Below are positions 53,501-60,209 of a stretch of 64,000 bases of DNA, one piece after another. Source of the DNA: Flavobacterium hibisci. Its GTDB lineage: Bacteria; Bacteroidota; Bacteroidia; Flavobacteriales; Flavobacteriaceae. The stretch covers positions 62,001-126,000 of the forward strand of contig NZ_JAIQDW010000008.1 in NCBI RefSeq assembly GCF_020026925.1, read 5' to 3'. Position 1 is the first letter of the stretch; every line of letters begins with the position of its first letter. Both the position numbers and the translations under genes were made by a program. Below the pieces are notes generated by a model. The model saw only the letters and a list, made by a program, of their open reading frames with translations. It was not told the DNA's origin and searched no databases.

Positions 53501-53860
53501 AAAGAGGAATCCGGATTACAGGAGTACGAGAAGAAATTAATCGATCGCTTTGGACCATTGCCAAAACCTGCTGTTGCTTTATTGAACAGTATCCGAATAA
53601 AATGGATTGCAACCAGAGTCGGAATTGAAAAATTAGTCCTTAAACAAGGCAAAATGATTGGCTATTTTGTATCCGATCAGCAATCAGATTATTATCAATC
53701 TGCTAAGTTTAGAAAAGTTTTAAATTTTGTTCAAAAACAAAGCTCACTCTGCAAGATGAAAGAGAAACAAACCGTCAACGGATTACGTTTGCTATTGACT
53801 TTTGATAATGTGAAATCCATAAAACGGGCTTTGGAATTAATGGAACTGTTTGAAGAATAG
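50498..53860 (+). CDS. mfd: Transcription-repair coupling factor Mfd
   Basis: A 1120-residue ATP-dependent translocase that removes stalled RNA polymerase and recruits UvrA. The start is a TTG overlapping the lipoprotein stop (TTGAGTAA), giving MSKNALYTTYDNL. UvrB-like N-terminal domains span about 1-430; the polymerase-interacting CarD-like domain is near 430-500 (GDYVTHIDHGIGKFGG); then the helicase motor: Walker A GDVGFGKTEVAIRAAF (about 585), VPTTILAYQHY, VDEEQKFG (DEEQ box), TLTATPIPRTLQ, ESGLDVPNANT and QMRGRVGRS. The C-terminal TRCF domain follows (about 970-1100). Confidence 0.97.
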   Translation: MSKNALYTTYDNLPKAEQIATSLLEGNQIKMNISGLLGSAVSFIIRSVFKKTELPFLIVLDNKEEAAYYLNDLEQMIGEQDVLFYPASFRRPYQVDETDNANVLLRAEVLNRINSRKKPAVIVTYPEALFEKVVTRQQLDKNTLKVALNDKISIDFINEVLFEYEFKRVDFITEPGEFSVRGGIVDVFSFSNDHPYRIEFFGNEVDSIRSFDVETQLSVETHKKITIIPNVENKIFQENRESFLDYIAEKTVIFIQNTEGLFSQLDKQFTRAEEAFEKLSKEIKHAEPEQLFLNQASFIKRSLDFSVVELSKPVYKTTKKFEFHIQPQPSFNKQFDLLLNNLSDNHFNGYKNYLFCSNETQAKRFHDIFESLDEANSENIRKQYHTIVLPLYQGFIDEENQITAYTDHQIFERYHKFNIKNGYSKKQNITLKELTALSVGDYVTHIDHGIGKFGGLQKIQVEGKTQEAIKLVYADNDIVYVSIHSLHKISKYNGKDGTPPKIYKLGSNAWKVLKQKTKARVKHIAFNLIQLYAKRRLEKGFQFAPDSYLQNELESSFIYEDTPDQMKSTAEVKADMESDRPMDRLVCGDVGFGKTEVAIRAAFKAVDNSKQVAVLVPTTILAYQHYRTFSERLKDMPVSIGYLNRFRTAKQKTQTLKDLAEGKLDIVIGTHQLVNKNVVFKDLGLLIVDEEQKFGVNVKDKLKTIAANVDTLTLTATPIPRTLQFSLMAARDLSVITTPPPNRYPIETNVVGFNEEIIRDAISYEIQRNGQVFFINNRIENIKEVAGMIQRLVPNARVGIGHGQMEGAKLEELMLGFMNGDFDVLVATTIIESGLDVPNANTIFINNANNFGLSDLHQMRGRVGRSNKKAFCYFICPPYSSMTEDARKRIQALEQFSELGSGFNIAMKDLEIRGAGDLLGGEQSGFINEIGFDTYQKIMNEAIEELKENEFKDLYPEENDIDTKEYVKDIQIDADFELLFPDEYINNVSERLVLYNELGAIKEESGLQEYEKKLIDRFGPLPKPAVALLNSIRIKWIATRVGIEKLVLKQGKMIGYFVSDQQSDYYQSAKFRKVLNFVQKQSSLCKMKEKQTVNGLRLLLTFDNVKSIKRALELMELFEE

Positions 53861-53902
53861 TTGTTTTTTTAGGAGCACATAATTTCGTTTCAACATAACA
53901 TC

Positions 53903-53974
53903 AGTCCCGCTATCCCTTACAACCTTTTGTGCCGAACCCCGGCACAAAAGGGTTTTCAGTCCTATCGGGGCTAG
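53903..53974 (-). repeat. Intergenic palindromic repeat, copy B
   Basis: The most symmetrical copy. On the plus strand AGTCCCGCTATCCC opens it and CCTATCGGGGCT closes it; these are imperfect inverted terminal boxes. The centre is TTTTGTGCCG-AACCC-CGGCACAAAA, a perfect 10-bp stem. Copies A and C share the boxes but have different stems. Confidence 0.75.
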
Positions 53975-54018
53975 GTTAGAAGTATAGTGATTTTAAGCAT
54001 TTTGAAAAGTAAATATAA

Positions 54019-54054
54019 AAGCCCGAATGAAATTTCATTTGGGCTTGTTTTTTT
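54019..54054 (+). terminator. Terminator after mfd
   Basis: AAGCCCGAATGAAATTTCATT-GGGCTT hairpin followed by a T7 run, about 160 bp past the mfd stop, beyond the repeat copy B. Confidence 0.75.
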
Positions 54055-54137
54055 AATTAATTTGTGCTAATTGTAACTTTGAAAGTTTTCGATTTAAAAC
54101 GTATTTCCTTAATTATCTGAAATAGTGATGTTTAAAA

Positions 54138-54169
54138 AATAAAAAAAATCACCCGGGGGAAGGTGATTT
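54138..54169 (-). terminator. Minus-strand terminator in the mfd-dinB region
   Basis: On the minus strand AAATCACC-ttcccccg-GGTGATTT is followed by T8. No annotated minus-strand gene lies before it, so it points to an unannotated minus-strand transcript. Confidence 0.65.
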
Positions 54170-54392
54170 AATTGGTCAATTGGTTTTTTGGTTTAGATAG
54201 TTCATCATGAACCCAAAATACTTGCATCTATTCGATGCTGGCTTTTTGTTTTCTGATAATATTTATAGGTATGCTGAGTCATTATAATTTATCTCAAGAA
54301 CTCACGCGTTTCTTTCCTGATATTTAAAACTTGTTTTTGGTTGTAATTTTTAATTCACTTTTACCGGAATGGATTATGTAATTCGTTTCGGT
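54170..54392 (-). ncRNA. Candidate minus-strand small RNA or small-protein gene
   Basis: A TATATTTG box at 54397-54404 and a terminator at 54138-54169 on the same strand delimit a transcript of about 250 nt. It contains a 25-codon frame beginning ATGACTCAGCATACC (MTQHTYKYYQKTKSQ...) that ends about 65 nt before the terminator. Neither the RNA nor the peptide matches a family known to me. A TTG lies 15 bp upstream of the -7 box, slightly short of the preferred spacing. Confidence 0.35.
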
Positions 54393-54631
54393 ACGGCAAA
54401 TATATAAAAATATTTTTCGCAATGATTGATATGTAAAAAAACTTATTTTATTTTTTTTTATATTTAAATTTTTAATAATGAAAATAAGTACCTCTTTTAT
54501 TGAGATATTTTAAATATATATAATTCATTTTATTAGTCCCAGAAACGATTTTTATTAGGAATTAAATAAAAATTTGAATTTTCTGAAAAACATTTGACCA
54601 ATTTTGATAACTCAGATTAGCTGGTCTTCTT

Positions 54632-54639
54632 TAAATTTG
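54632..54639 (+). promoter_or_regulatory. Candidate -7 box of dinB, leaderless
   Basis: TAAATTTG ends 4 bp before the dinB ATG at 54644. Transcription would begin at or just next to the start codon. Confidence 0.5.
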
Positions 54640-54643
54640 TAGT

Positions 54644-55726
54644 ATGTCTGAAATTCCAGTTTATCGAAAAATAATCCATATCGATATGGATGCTTTTTAT
54701 GCTTCGGTAGAGCAAATGGATAATCCTGCTTTACGGGGAAAGCCTATTGCAGTTGGAGGCTCAGAAAATAGAGGAGTAGTTTCTGCGGCAAGTTATGAAG
54801 CCAGAAAATTTGGTGTAAGAAGTGCTATAAGTGGTGTTTTGGCCAAGAAATATTGTCCGGAAATTATATTTGTACGGCCTCGTTTTGACCGTTACAAAGA
54901 AATTTCGTCTAAGATCCATAAGATCTTTCATGAATACACCGATTTGGTTGAGCCGCTTTCACTTGATGAAGCCTATCTTGATGTGACACAAAATAAAAAA
55001 GGAAATCCCAGTGCCTCTTTATTGGCTCAGGAAATCAGATTACGAATTTTAAATGAAGTTGGGCTTACAGCTTCTGCAGGCATTTCTATAAATAAATTTG
55101 TAGCTAAAATTGCCAGTGACTACAATAAACCTAATGGACAGAAGACGGTAAATCCGGATGAGGTAATTCCGTTTTTAGAAGAATTACCGATCAGAAAATT
55201 TTATGGCGTTGGAAAAGTCACTACAGAAAAAATGTATCAGCTGGGTATTTTTACAGGATTAGATTTAAAAAGCAAACCGCTTGAGTTCTTAGAAAAGCAC
55301 TTTGGTAAATCAGGTAAGTTTTATTATTACGTGGTCAGGGGAATACATAATAGCGAAGTAAAACCTTCACGCAATACTAAATCGGTTGCATCGGAACATA
55401 CTTTTGATGTTAATCTGACATCCGAAATTTTTATGCTGGAACAGCTCGAAAAAATAGCGACTTCATTAGAAAAAAGATTAAAAAGATACAATGTTTCAGG
55501 AAAAACGGTTACACTTAAAATTAAATACAGCGATTTCACGCAACAAACCAGAAGCAAGACTTTACCTTATTTTATTTCTGATAAAAGCTTAATTCTGGAA
55601 ACTGTTGAAGAATTGCTGTATCAGGAAAGAATGAAAGATTCTGTCAGATTATTGGGAATTTCCCTGAGTAACCTCAATACAGAACAAAAAAAAGAGGTAG
55701 TTGTGCAATTAAAATTTGCCTTTTAA
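54644..55726 (+). CDS. dinB: DNA polymerase IV (Y-family)
   Basis: A 360-residue translesion polymerase of the Y family. The palm motifs IIHIDMDAFYASVEQ (about residue 10) and PLSLDEAYLDVT (about 103) provide the metal-binding acids; SAGISINKFVAKIASDYNKPNG lies in the palm, helix-hairpin-helix features in the thumb (FYGVGKVTTEKMYQLGI), and the little finger domain spans about 245-350 (ASEHTFDVNL). No C-terminal beta-clamp motif was identified with confidence. A PAS protein gene follows. Confidence 0.95.
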   Translation: MSEIPVYRKIIHIDMDAFYASVEQMDNPALRGKPIAVGGSENRGVVSAASYEARKFGVRSAISGVLAKKYCPEIIFVRPRFDRYKEISSKIHKIFHEYTDLVEPLSLDEAYLDVTQNKKGNPSASLLAQEIRLRILNEVGLTASAGISINKFVAKIASDYNKPNGQKTVNPDEVIPFLEELPIRKFYGVGKVTTEKMYQLGIFTGLDLKSKPLEFLEKHFGKSGKFYYYVVRGIHNSEVKPSRNTKSVASEHTFDVNLTSEIFMLEQLEKIATSLEKRLKRYNVSGKTVTLKIKYSDFTQQTRSKTLPYFISDKSLILETVEELLYQERMKDSVRLLGISLSNLNTEQKKEVVVQLKFAF

Positions 55727-55807
55727 AATGAATTTAAACGTGTTAAATATATAAAAAGGGTGTATTTAAAAATATTTTTCGGCTAATTTTGAATATAAAT
55801 TGTTTGT

Positions 55808-56323
55808 ATGAATTCTGTAAATGACCACATAAAAATTTTCGATGAGTCCGAAGCAGGCTTAAATTGCAATTCAGTTCCGATACTTTGCTGGGATTTTCAT
55901 TATGAATCCATAAATGAACTGAAAACATTTTCTACCGACTTAAAAAGAATCAAAAACATTTCCCATAAATTTAAATGGGACATAACTCACTTAGATATTA
56001 ACCAACGGTTAAAAGATGAAGTTGTGTTGATTACAGATTCGGAACAAAAGATAATTTTTGCTTCTGAAGGAATTACTAAAATGACAGGATATACGGAAAA
56101 AGAAATCCTGGGGAAATATCCAAAAATGTTTCAGGGGCCTATGACTTCTCCTTCACTTTTAAAAGAAATTAAAATTGCAATTGAAAAACAAATCCCTTTT
56201 GAAAAGACACTTTTAAATTATAAAAAAAGTGGGGAAATTTATGAATGCAATATCCATGCTTTTCCGGTTTTTAATAATAGGGGAGCCTTATCACATTTTA
56301 TAGCCTTTGAAAAAGCAGCATAA
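55808..56323 (+). CDS. PAS domain protein, LOV-like without the photoactive cysteine
   Basis: A 171-residue cytoplasmic protein with one PAS domain at about 73-170. EKEILGKYPKMFQGPMTSP follows the LOV-type GxNCRFLQ segment, but the position of the flavin-binding Cys is Pro (GKYPKMFQ). GEIYECNIHAFPVFNNRGALSHFIAFEKAA completes the PAS sheet. The N-terminal 70 residues have no recognised domain. No output domain is attached, so it may signal by partner binding. The two Cys residues early in the protein are not in the usual place. Confidence 0.75.
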   Translation: MNSVNDHIKIFDESEAGLNCNSVPILCWDFHYESINELKTFSTDLKRIKNISHKFKWDITHLDINQRLKDEVVLITDSEQKIIFASEGITKMTGYTEKEILGKYPKMFQGPMTSPSLLKEIKIAIEKQIPFEKTLLNYKKSGEIYECNIHAFPVFNNRGALSHFIAFEKAA

Positions 56324-56358
56324 AAAAAGCCTTTTTGAATCAAAAAGGCTTTTTTTTA
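56323..56358. terminator. Bidirectional terminator between PAS and Bax inhibitor-1 family genes
   Basis: AAAAAAAGCCTTTTTGA and TCAAAAAGGCTTTTTTT form a long perfect stem with an A/T bridge, working in both directions. Confidence 0.85.
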
Positions 56359-56371
56359 TATAGGAAAAGAA

Positions 56372-57145
56372 TTAATCTCTACTGGCAAATTTTGATAATA
56401 ATCTAAGGAATTCAATGTACAACCAAACTAGGGTAATCATCAATCCCATAGCGCCGTACCATTCCATGAATTTTGGCATTCTTTGCTGTGCACCTTTTTC
56501 AATTTGATCAAAATCCAAAAATAGGTTTAGTGCAGCAACAATGATTACAAAAACACTAATTCCGATACTCATCAATGAATTTCCATGATGAACAGGCGTG
56601 TAGTTTGTAAACATAGAAACAATCCACGAAATTAAATAATAAGTTGCAATTGCCAGTGTAGCAGCAATAACTACTGCTCTGAATTGTTCATTTACTTTTA
56701 CAATTTTAAATTTATACAATCCCAGACAAACTAAAAACGTAACTAAAGTTGCTCCAACAGCATTAATTACGATTCCTGGAAATTTAGCCTCAAAAATAGC
56801 AGAAATGCCTCCGATAAATAAGCCTTCAAACAAAGCATAACCGGGAGCTAAATAAGGAGAAGCCTGTGGTTTGAATGCTGAAATTAAAACCAAAATAAAG
56901 GCAACAATAGCACCGCCAATAGCTGGCAGCATGGCGTTCATTCCGTTAAATGCCATCCACCATGTCAGCATTGCTCCGGCACATAACAATAAGAATAAAA
57001 TAGCTGTTTTATTGATAGTTCCGGATATAGTCATATCCTGATTGTAATCAATAATTTGTGCATGATGCACTTCTTCAGTTTTTGAAACAGCGTTTGAAGA
57101 AAAACGTTTGTCGCTTAAAAATGGATTTTTCGAATTGAAGTTCAT
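56372..57145 (-). CDS. Bax inhibitor-1/YccA family membrane protein
   Basis: Start taken at the ATG at 57145 (MNFNSKNPFLSDKRF), 257 residues, as the upstream 34 residues overlap the promoter. Seven hydrophobic segments fill about 45-250, ending with LVWLYIEFLRLLSKFASRD, the typical end of the YccA branch. The family conducts or regulates calcium in some bacteria (YetJ), and is otherwise of unknown role. A promoter with good spacing is just upstream. Confidence 0.88.
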   Translation of the reverse strand: MNFNSKNPFLSDKRFSSNAVSKTEEVHHAQIIDYNQDMTISGTINKTAILFLLLCAGAMLTWWMAFNGMNAMLPAIGGAIVAFILVLISAFKPQASPYLAPGYALFEGLFIGGISAIFEAKFPGIVINAVGATLVTFLVCLGLYKFKIVKVNEQFRAVVIAATLAIATYYLISWIVSMFTNYTPVHHGNSLMSIGISVFVIIVAALNLFLDFDQIEKGAQQRMPKFMEWYGAMGLMITLVWLYIEFLRLLSKFASRD

Positions 57146-57169
57146 ATTTCTAATACATTTATTTGTACT

Positions 57170-57198
57170 CAAATATAAGTAGTTTTTTTGATGTTCAA
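57170..57198 (-). promoter_or_regulatory. Promoter of the Bax inhibitor-1 family gene
   Basis: On the minus strand TTG is followed after about 18 bp by TATATTTG (57170-57177), 24 bp before the ATG at 57145. Confidence 0.65.
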
Positions 57199-57255
57199 TT
57201 GTTTCTGTAATTTTTTTAACATGATTTTTTCTTCTGAATAAATTCATCTTAAAAC

Positions 57256-57284
57256 TAAAAAATCCATCCTTTTGGGGATGGATT
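57256..57284 (-). terminator. Terminator of the nuo operon
   Basis: On the minus strand AATCCATCCCC-aaaa-GGATGGATT is followed by T-rich sequence, 25 bp past the nuoN stop. Confidence 0.8.
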
Positions 57285-57307
57285 GGATATATTTGAATTG
57301 AATGTTT

Positions 57308-58699
57308 TTAATTCAATAAGTCTAAAACTAAAGATGGAAATAAACCTAAAATTATATTCAAAGAAATTGACACAATTGCCACTGCATAAATAACAAACGG
57401 TTTTCCGGTGCGCTCCTCATTTGGCTCTTTTGAATACATAGCTAATATCAGTTTGAAATAATAACCAACACTAATGATAGAATTGATAACAGCAACTATC
57501 ACTAAGATAATATGACCAGCCTGAATCGTCTGATTAAACAAAAAAAGTTTGGCAAAAAATCCTGAGAAAATCGGAATCCCGGCCATAGATAATAAGGAGC
57601 CGGTTAATATTGCAGCCATTAACGGATTTGTTTTTCCTAAACCGTGAAAGTTGGTAATATCTTCGTTGTCCTGATTTTTACATACATATAAAATTACACT
57701 AAACGCTGCGATACCAGCTAAAGCATATGCGGCAGTATAATACAATAGAACCCCTGCAGAAGCTGCAACAGTTAGGAAAGTCATTAGCATGAAACCTGCA
57801 TGAGAAATTCCAGAAAAAGCCAGCATACGTTTTACATTTACCTGGCGTAATGCCATGATGTTTCCAACAGTCATCGAAGCAATTGAAATAATTACGATGA
57901 TATTCTCGAAAGTGTGTAAATGATCCTGATTTTCTAAAGAAGGTATTAAATTTAAACCCGAAATTAATTTGAATAAAGTAGCAATAGCTACCACTTTTGC
58001 CAAAGTACTCATTAAGGCAGTGGTCAGGGCAGGTGAGCCTTCATAAACATCCGGAGCCCAAAAATGAAAAGGAACTGCGGCTATCTTAAATAACATTCCG
58101 ATGGTTACCAAAACCATTCCGATAGGGAACCAGATTGGCAGTTCGGCAGACAAGGAATATTCACTGATTTCAACTACATCAAAACTTCCCATTGCTCCGT
58201 AGATCAGACAGATTCCGAATAAGATGATACCTGATGCGAATGATCCCATCAAAAAGTATTTCATACCAGCTTCGTTACTTTTCACATTCAAACGGTCACT
58301 TGCCGCAAGAACATAAAGTGCAATAGATAAAATTTCAATTCCAAGGAAAAACATCGCCAAGTTTCCAAAAGAAACCATAGCAACTGCTCCTGCTAATAAA
58401 AATATTTTTATAGCAATAAAATCAGAAATCTTTGTCTGATGGTTTTCATAAAAATTATGGCTTAACGCTACCAGAAAAATAGTTAAGATGATAAACAATG
58501 ATGAAAAAGCAGTGGAAAATTTACTCACTGTTATCATGTTGTAGTAGTAACTTTCTGTTGATCCAAATTCATAAAAATTAAGCGCCAATACACCCAATAA
58601 ACCTAAAATGGTAAACGGAACGATGCCCTTTCTAAAATTTAGAATTTCAAACAATAGGCAGAAAACACCTAATCCTGTTATAGCTATTAATGTATTCAT
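57308..58699 (-). CDS. nuoN: NADH-quinone oxidoreductase subunit N
   Basis: A 463-residue antiporter-like membrane subunit of complex I. It has about 13-14 hydrophobic helices with charged residues inside the membrane; FFLGIEILSIALYVLAA, the region VPFHFWAPDVYEGSPALTTALM and the Lys in AMLAFSGISHAGFML-type segment (KRMLAFSGISHAGF) are typical of NuoN/ND2. Last gene of the operon. Confidence 0.96.
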   Translation of the reverse strand: MNTLIAITGLGVFCLLFEILNFRKGIVPFTILGLLGVLALNFYEFGSTESYYYNMITVSKFSTAFSSLFIILTIFLVALSHNFYENHQTKISDFIAIKIFLLAGAVAMVSFGNLAMFFLGIEILSIALYVLAASDRLNVKSNEAGMKYFLMGSFASGIILFGICLIYGAMGSFDVVEISEYSLSAELPIWFPIGMVLVTIGMLFKIAAVPFHFWAPDVYEGSPALTTALMSTLAKVVAIATLFKLISGLNLIPSLENQDHLHTFENIIVIISIASMTVGNIMALRQVNVKRMLAFSGISHAGFMLMTFLTVAASAGVLLYYTAAYALAGIAAFSVILYVCKNQDNEDITNFHGLGKTNPLMAAILTGSLLSMAGIPIFSGFFAKLFLFNQTIQAGHIILVIVAVINSIISVGYYFKLILAMYSKEPNEERTGKPFVIYAVAIVSISLNIILGLFPSLVLDLLN

Positions 58700-58756
58700 T
58701 TTTGTTTTTTTGATTTAGGAAATCTAAAACGCCCTAATTTATTTTTATTTAAAATA

Positions 58757-60199
58757 TTAATTTTTATTGATAACGTTTAAAATCGTTTCTAAACTTGGTG
58801 TAATCAAATCTGTAATTGGTTTTGGATAGAAACCAAAGAATAATAAAACAGCAATGATAACAGCAAATGAAATTCCTTCGTTAAGCGTAACATCTGCAAA
58901 AGTTTTAGAATTAGTTTCACCTAACATTACGTGCTGAAACATTCTCAACATATAATAAGCTCCTAAAATAATGGTTGTTCCGCCTAAAACAGCAAACCAG
59001 ACATTGATTTGAGATAAGCTGTATAAAACTGTAAATTCCCCAACAAAGTTAAATGTACCAGGCAAGGCAACAGATGCTAAGACTAAAATCAAAAACATGG
59101 AGGTAAGTTTAGGAGATTGTGTACGGATTCCACCTAATTCTGCAATTTCTCTTGTTTCAAATCTTCTGAAAATAACTTCAGCAGCAAAGAATAATCCAAC
59201 AACTACAAAACCGTGAGCGATCATTTGTAAAACAGCACCTCTTAAACCGTCAAGAGTTAAGGTGTAAGATCCAGCTGCAATTAAACCAACGTGAGCAAGA
59301 GAAGAATAAGCTAATAATTTTTTCAGATCATTTTGTCTCAAGGCTACAATAGAACCGTAGATTACACCAGCAATTCCTAAAGCGATAAAGATGAACATGT
59401 ATTCTTTAGCAGCAAGAGGAGCGATTGGCAATTGCCATCTGATAACACTATAAAGTCCCATTTTTAGCATGATACCAGATAAAAGCATTGTTCCAACAGT
59501 TGGTGCTTTTTGGTACACATTTGCCTGCCATGTATGGAAAGGAATAATTGGAATTTTAATAGCATATGCTAAAAAGAAAGCTAAGAAAATCCAGAATTGC
59601 TCACAAGCAGAGAGTTCTAATTTATATAAATCTTCAATTAAGAAACTTCCGTTTGCTTTTTGAGATAAATAAATAAAAGCAGTTAACATGAATAGCGAAC
59701 CGGCAAGGGTATAAATAAAGAATTTAACCACTGCTTTTCTGCGTTCATCAGCATCTCCGTTACCCCATATAAGCGCAATAAAGTAAATTGGAATTAAAGC
59801 TAACTCCCAGAAAATGTAATACAATAAACCATCAGCAGCTAAGAAAGTTCCTGTCATAGCAAATGCCATGAAAAGAATTAATCCGTAGAAAGCTTTTGAG
59901 TTTTTATATTCATTTCCAAAAGAAGAAAAGATGATGATTGGAGTTAACGCCAGAGTTAATAAAACCATTGCAAGTCCAAGCCCGTCAGCATTTAAAGCGA
60001 AGGAAATTTTCGGTTGTGTAATCCAGCTGTTGATTACGCTGATATTTTCGCCGGCATTATAATTATTCAATAATACAATTGAACATCCTAAAGCTGCTAA
60101 ACTAAAAAGCAAAGCAACTTTTGAAGCTAGTTTGTCACCAGAAAAATAAGTGGCAAAGGCACCAATTAAGAGTATAATTAATATAGTAGAAACGTTCAT
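58757..60199 (-). CDS. nuoM: NADH-quinone oxidoreductase subunit M
   Basis: A 480-residue antiporter-like proton-pumping subunit of complex I. Recognised by FWELALIPIYFIALIWG (with the intramembrane Glu), IPIIPFHTWQANVYQKAPT and LKKLLAYSSLAHVGLI. It lies 10 bp after nuoL and 57 bp before nuoN. Confidence 0.97.
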   Translation of the reverse strand: MNVSTILIILLIGAFATYFSGDKLASKVALLFSLAALGCSIVLLNNYNAGENISVINSWITQPKISFALNADGLGLAMVLLTLALTPIIIFSSFGNEYKNSKAFYGLILFMAFAMTGTFLAADGLLYYIFWELALIPIYFIALIWGNGDADERRKAVVKFFIYTLAGSLFMLTAFIYLSQKANGSFLIEDLYKLELSACEQFWIFLAFFLAYAIKIPIIPFHTWQANVYQKAPTVGTMLLSGIMLKMGLYSVIRWQLPIAPLAAKEYMFIFIALGIAGVIYGSIVALRQNDLKKLLAYSSLAHVGLIAAGSYTLTLDGLRGAVLQMIAHGFVVVGLFFAAEVIFRRFETREIAELGGIRTQSPKLTSMFLILVLASVALPGTFNFVGEFTVLYSLSQINVWFAVLGGTTIILGAYYMLRMFQHVMLGETNSKTFADVTLNEGISFAVIIAVLLFFGFYPKPITDLITPSLETILNVINKN

Positions 60200-60209
60200 A
60201 GTTATAATA

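Larger units (their letters stand above)
53861..54643. other. Long gene-free region between mfd and dinB
   Basis: 783 bp without a supported conventional gene. It holds copy B of the intergenic repeat (53903-53974), the mfd terminator (54019-54054), a minus-strand terminator (54138-54169) with a possible minus-strand promoter (54397-54404), and the dinB promoter box (54632-54639). Confidence 0.6.
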
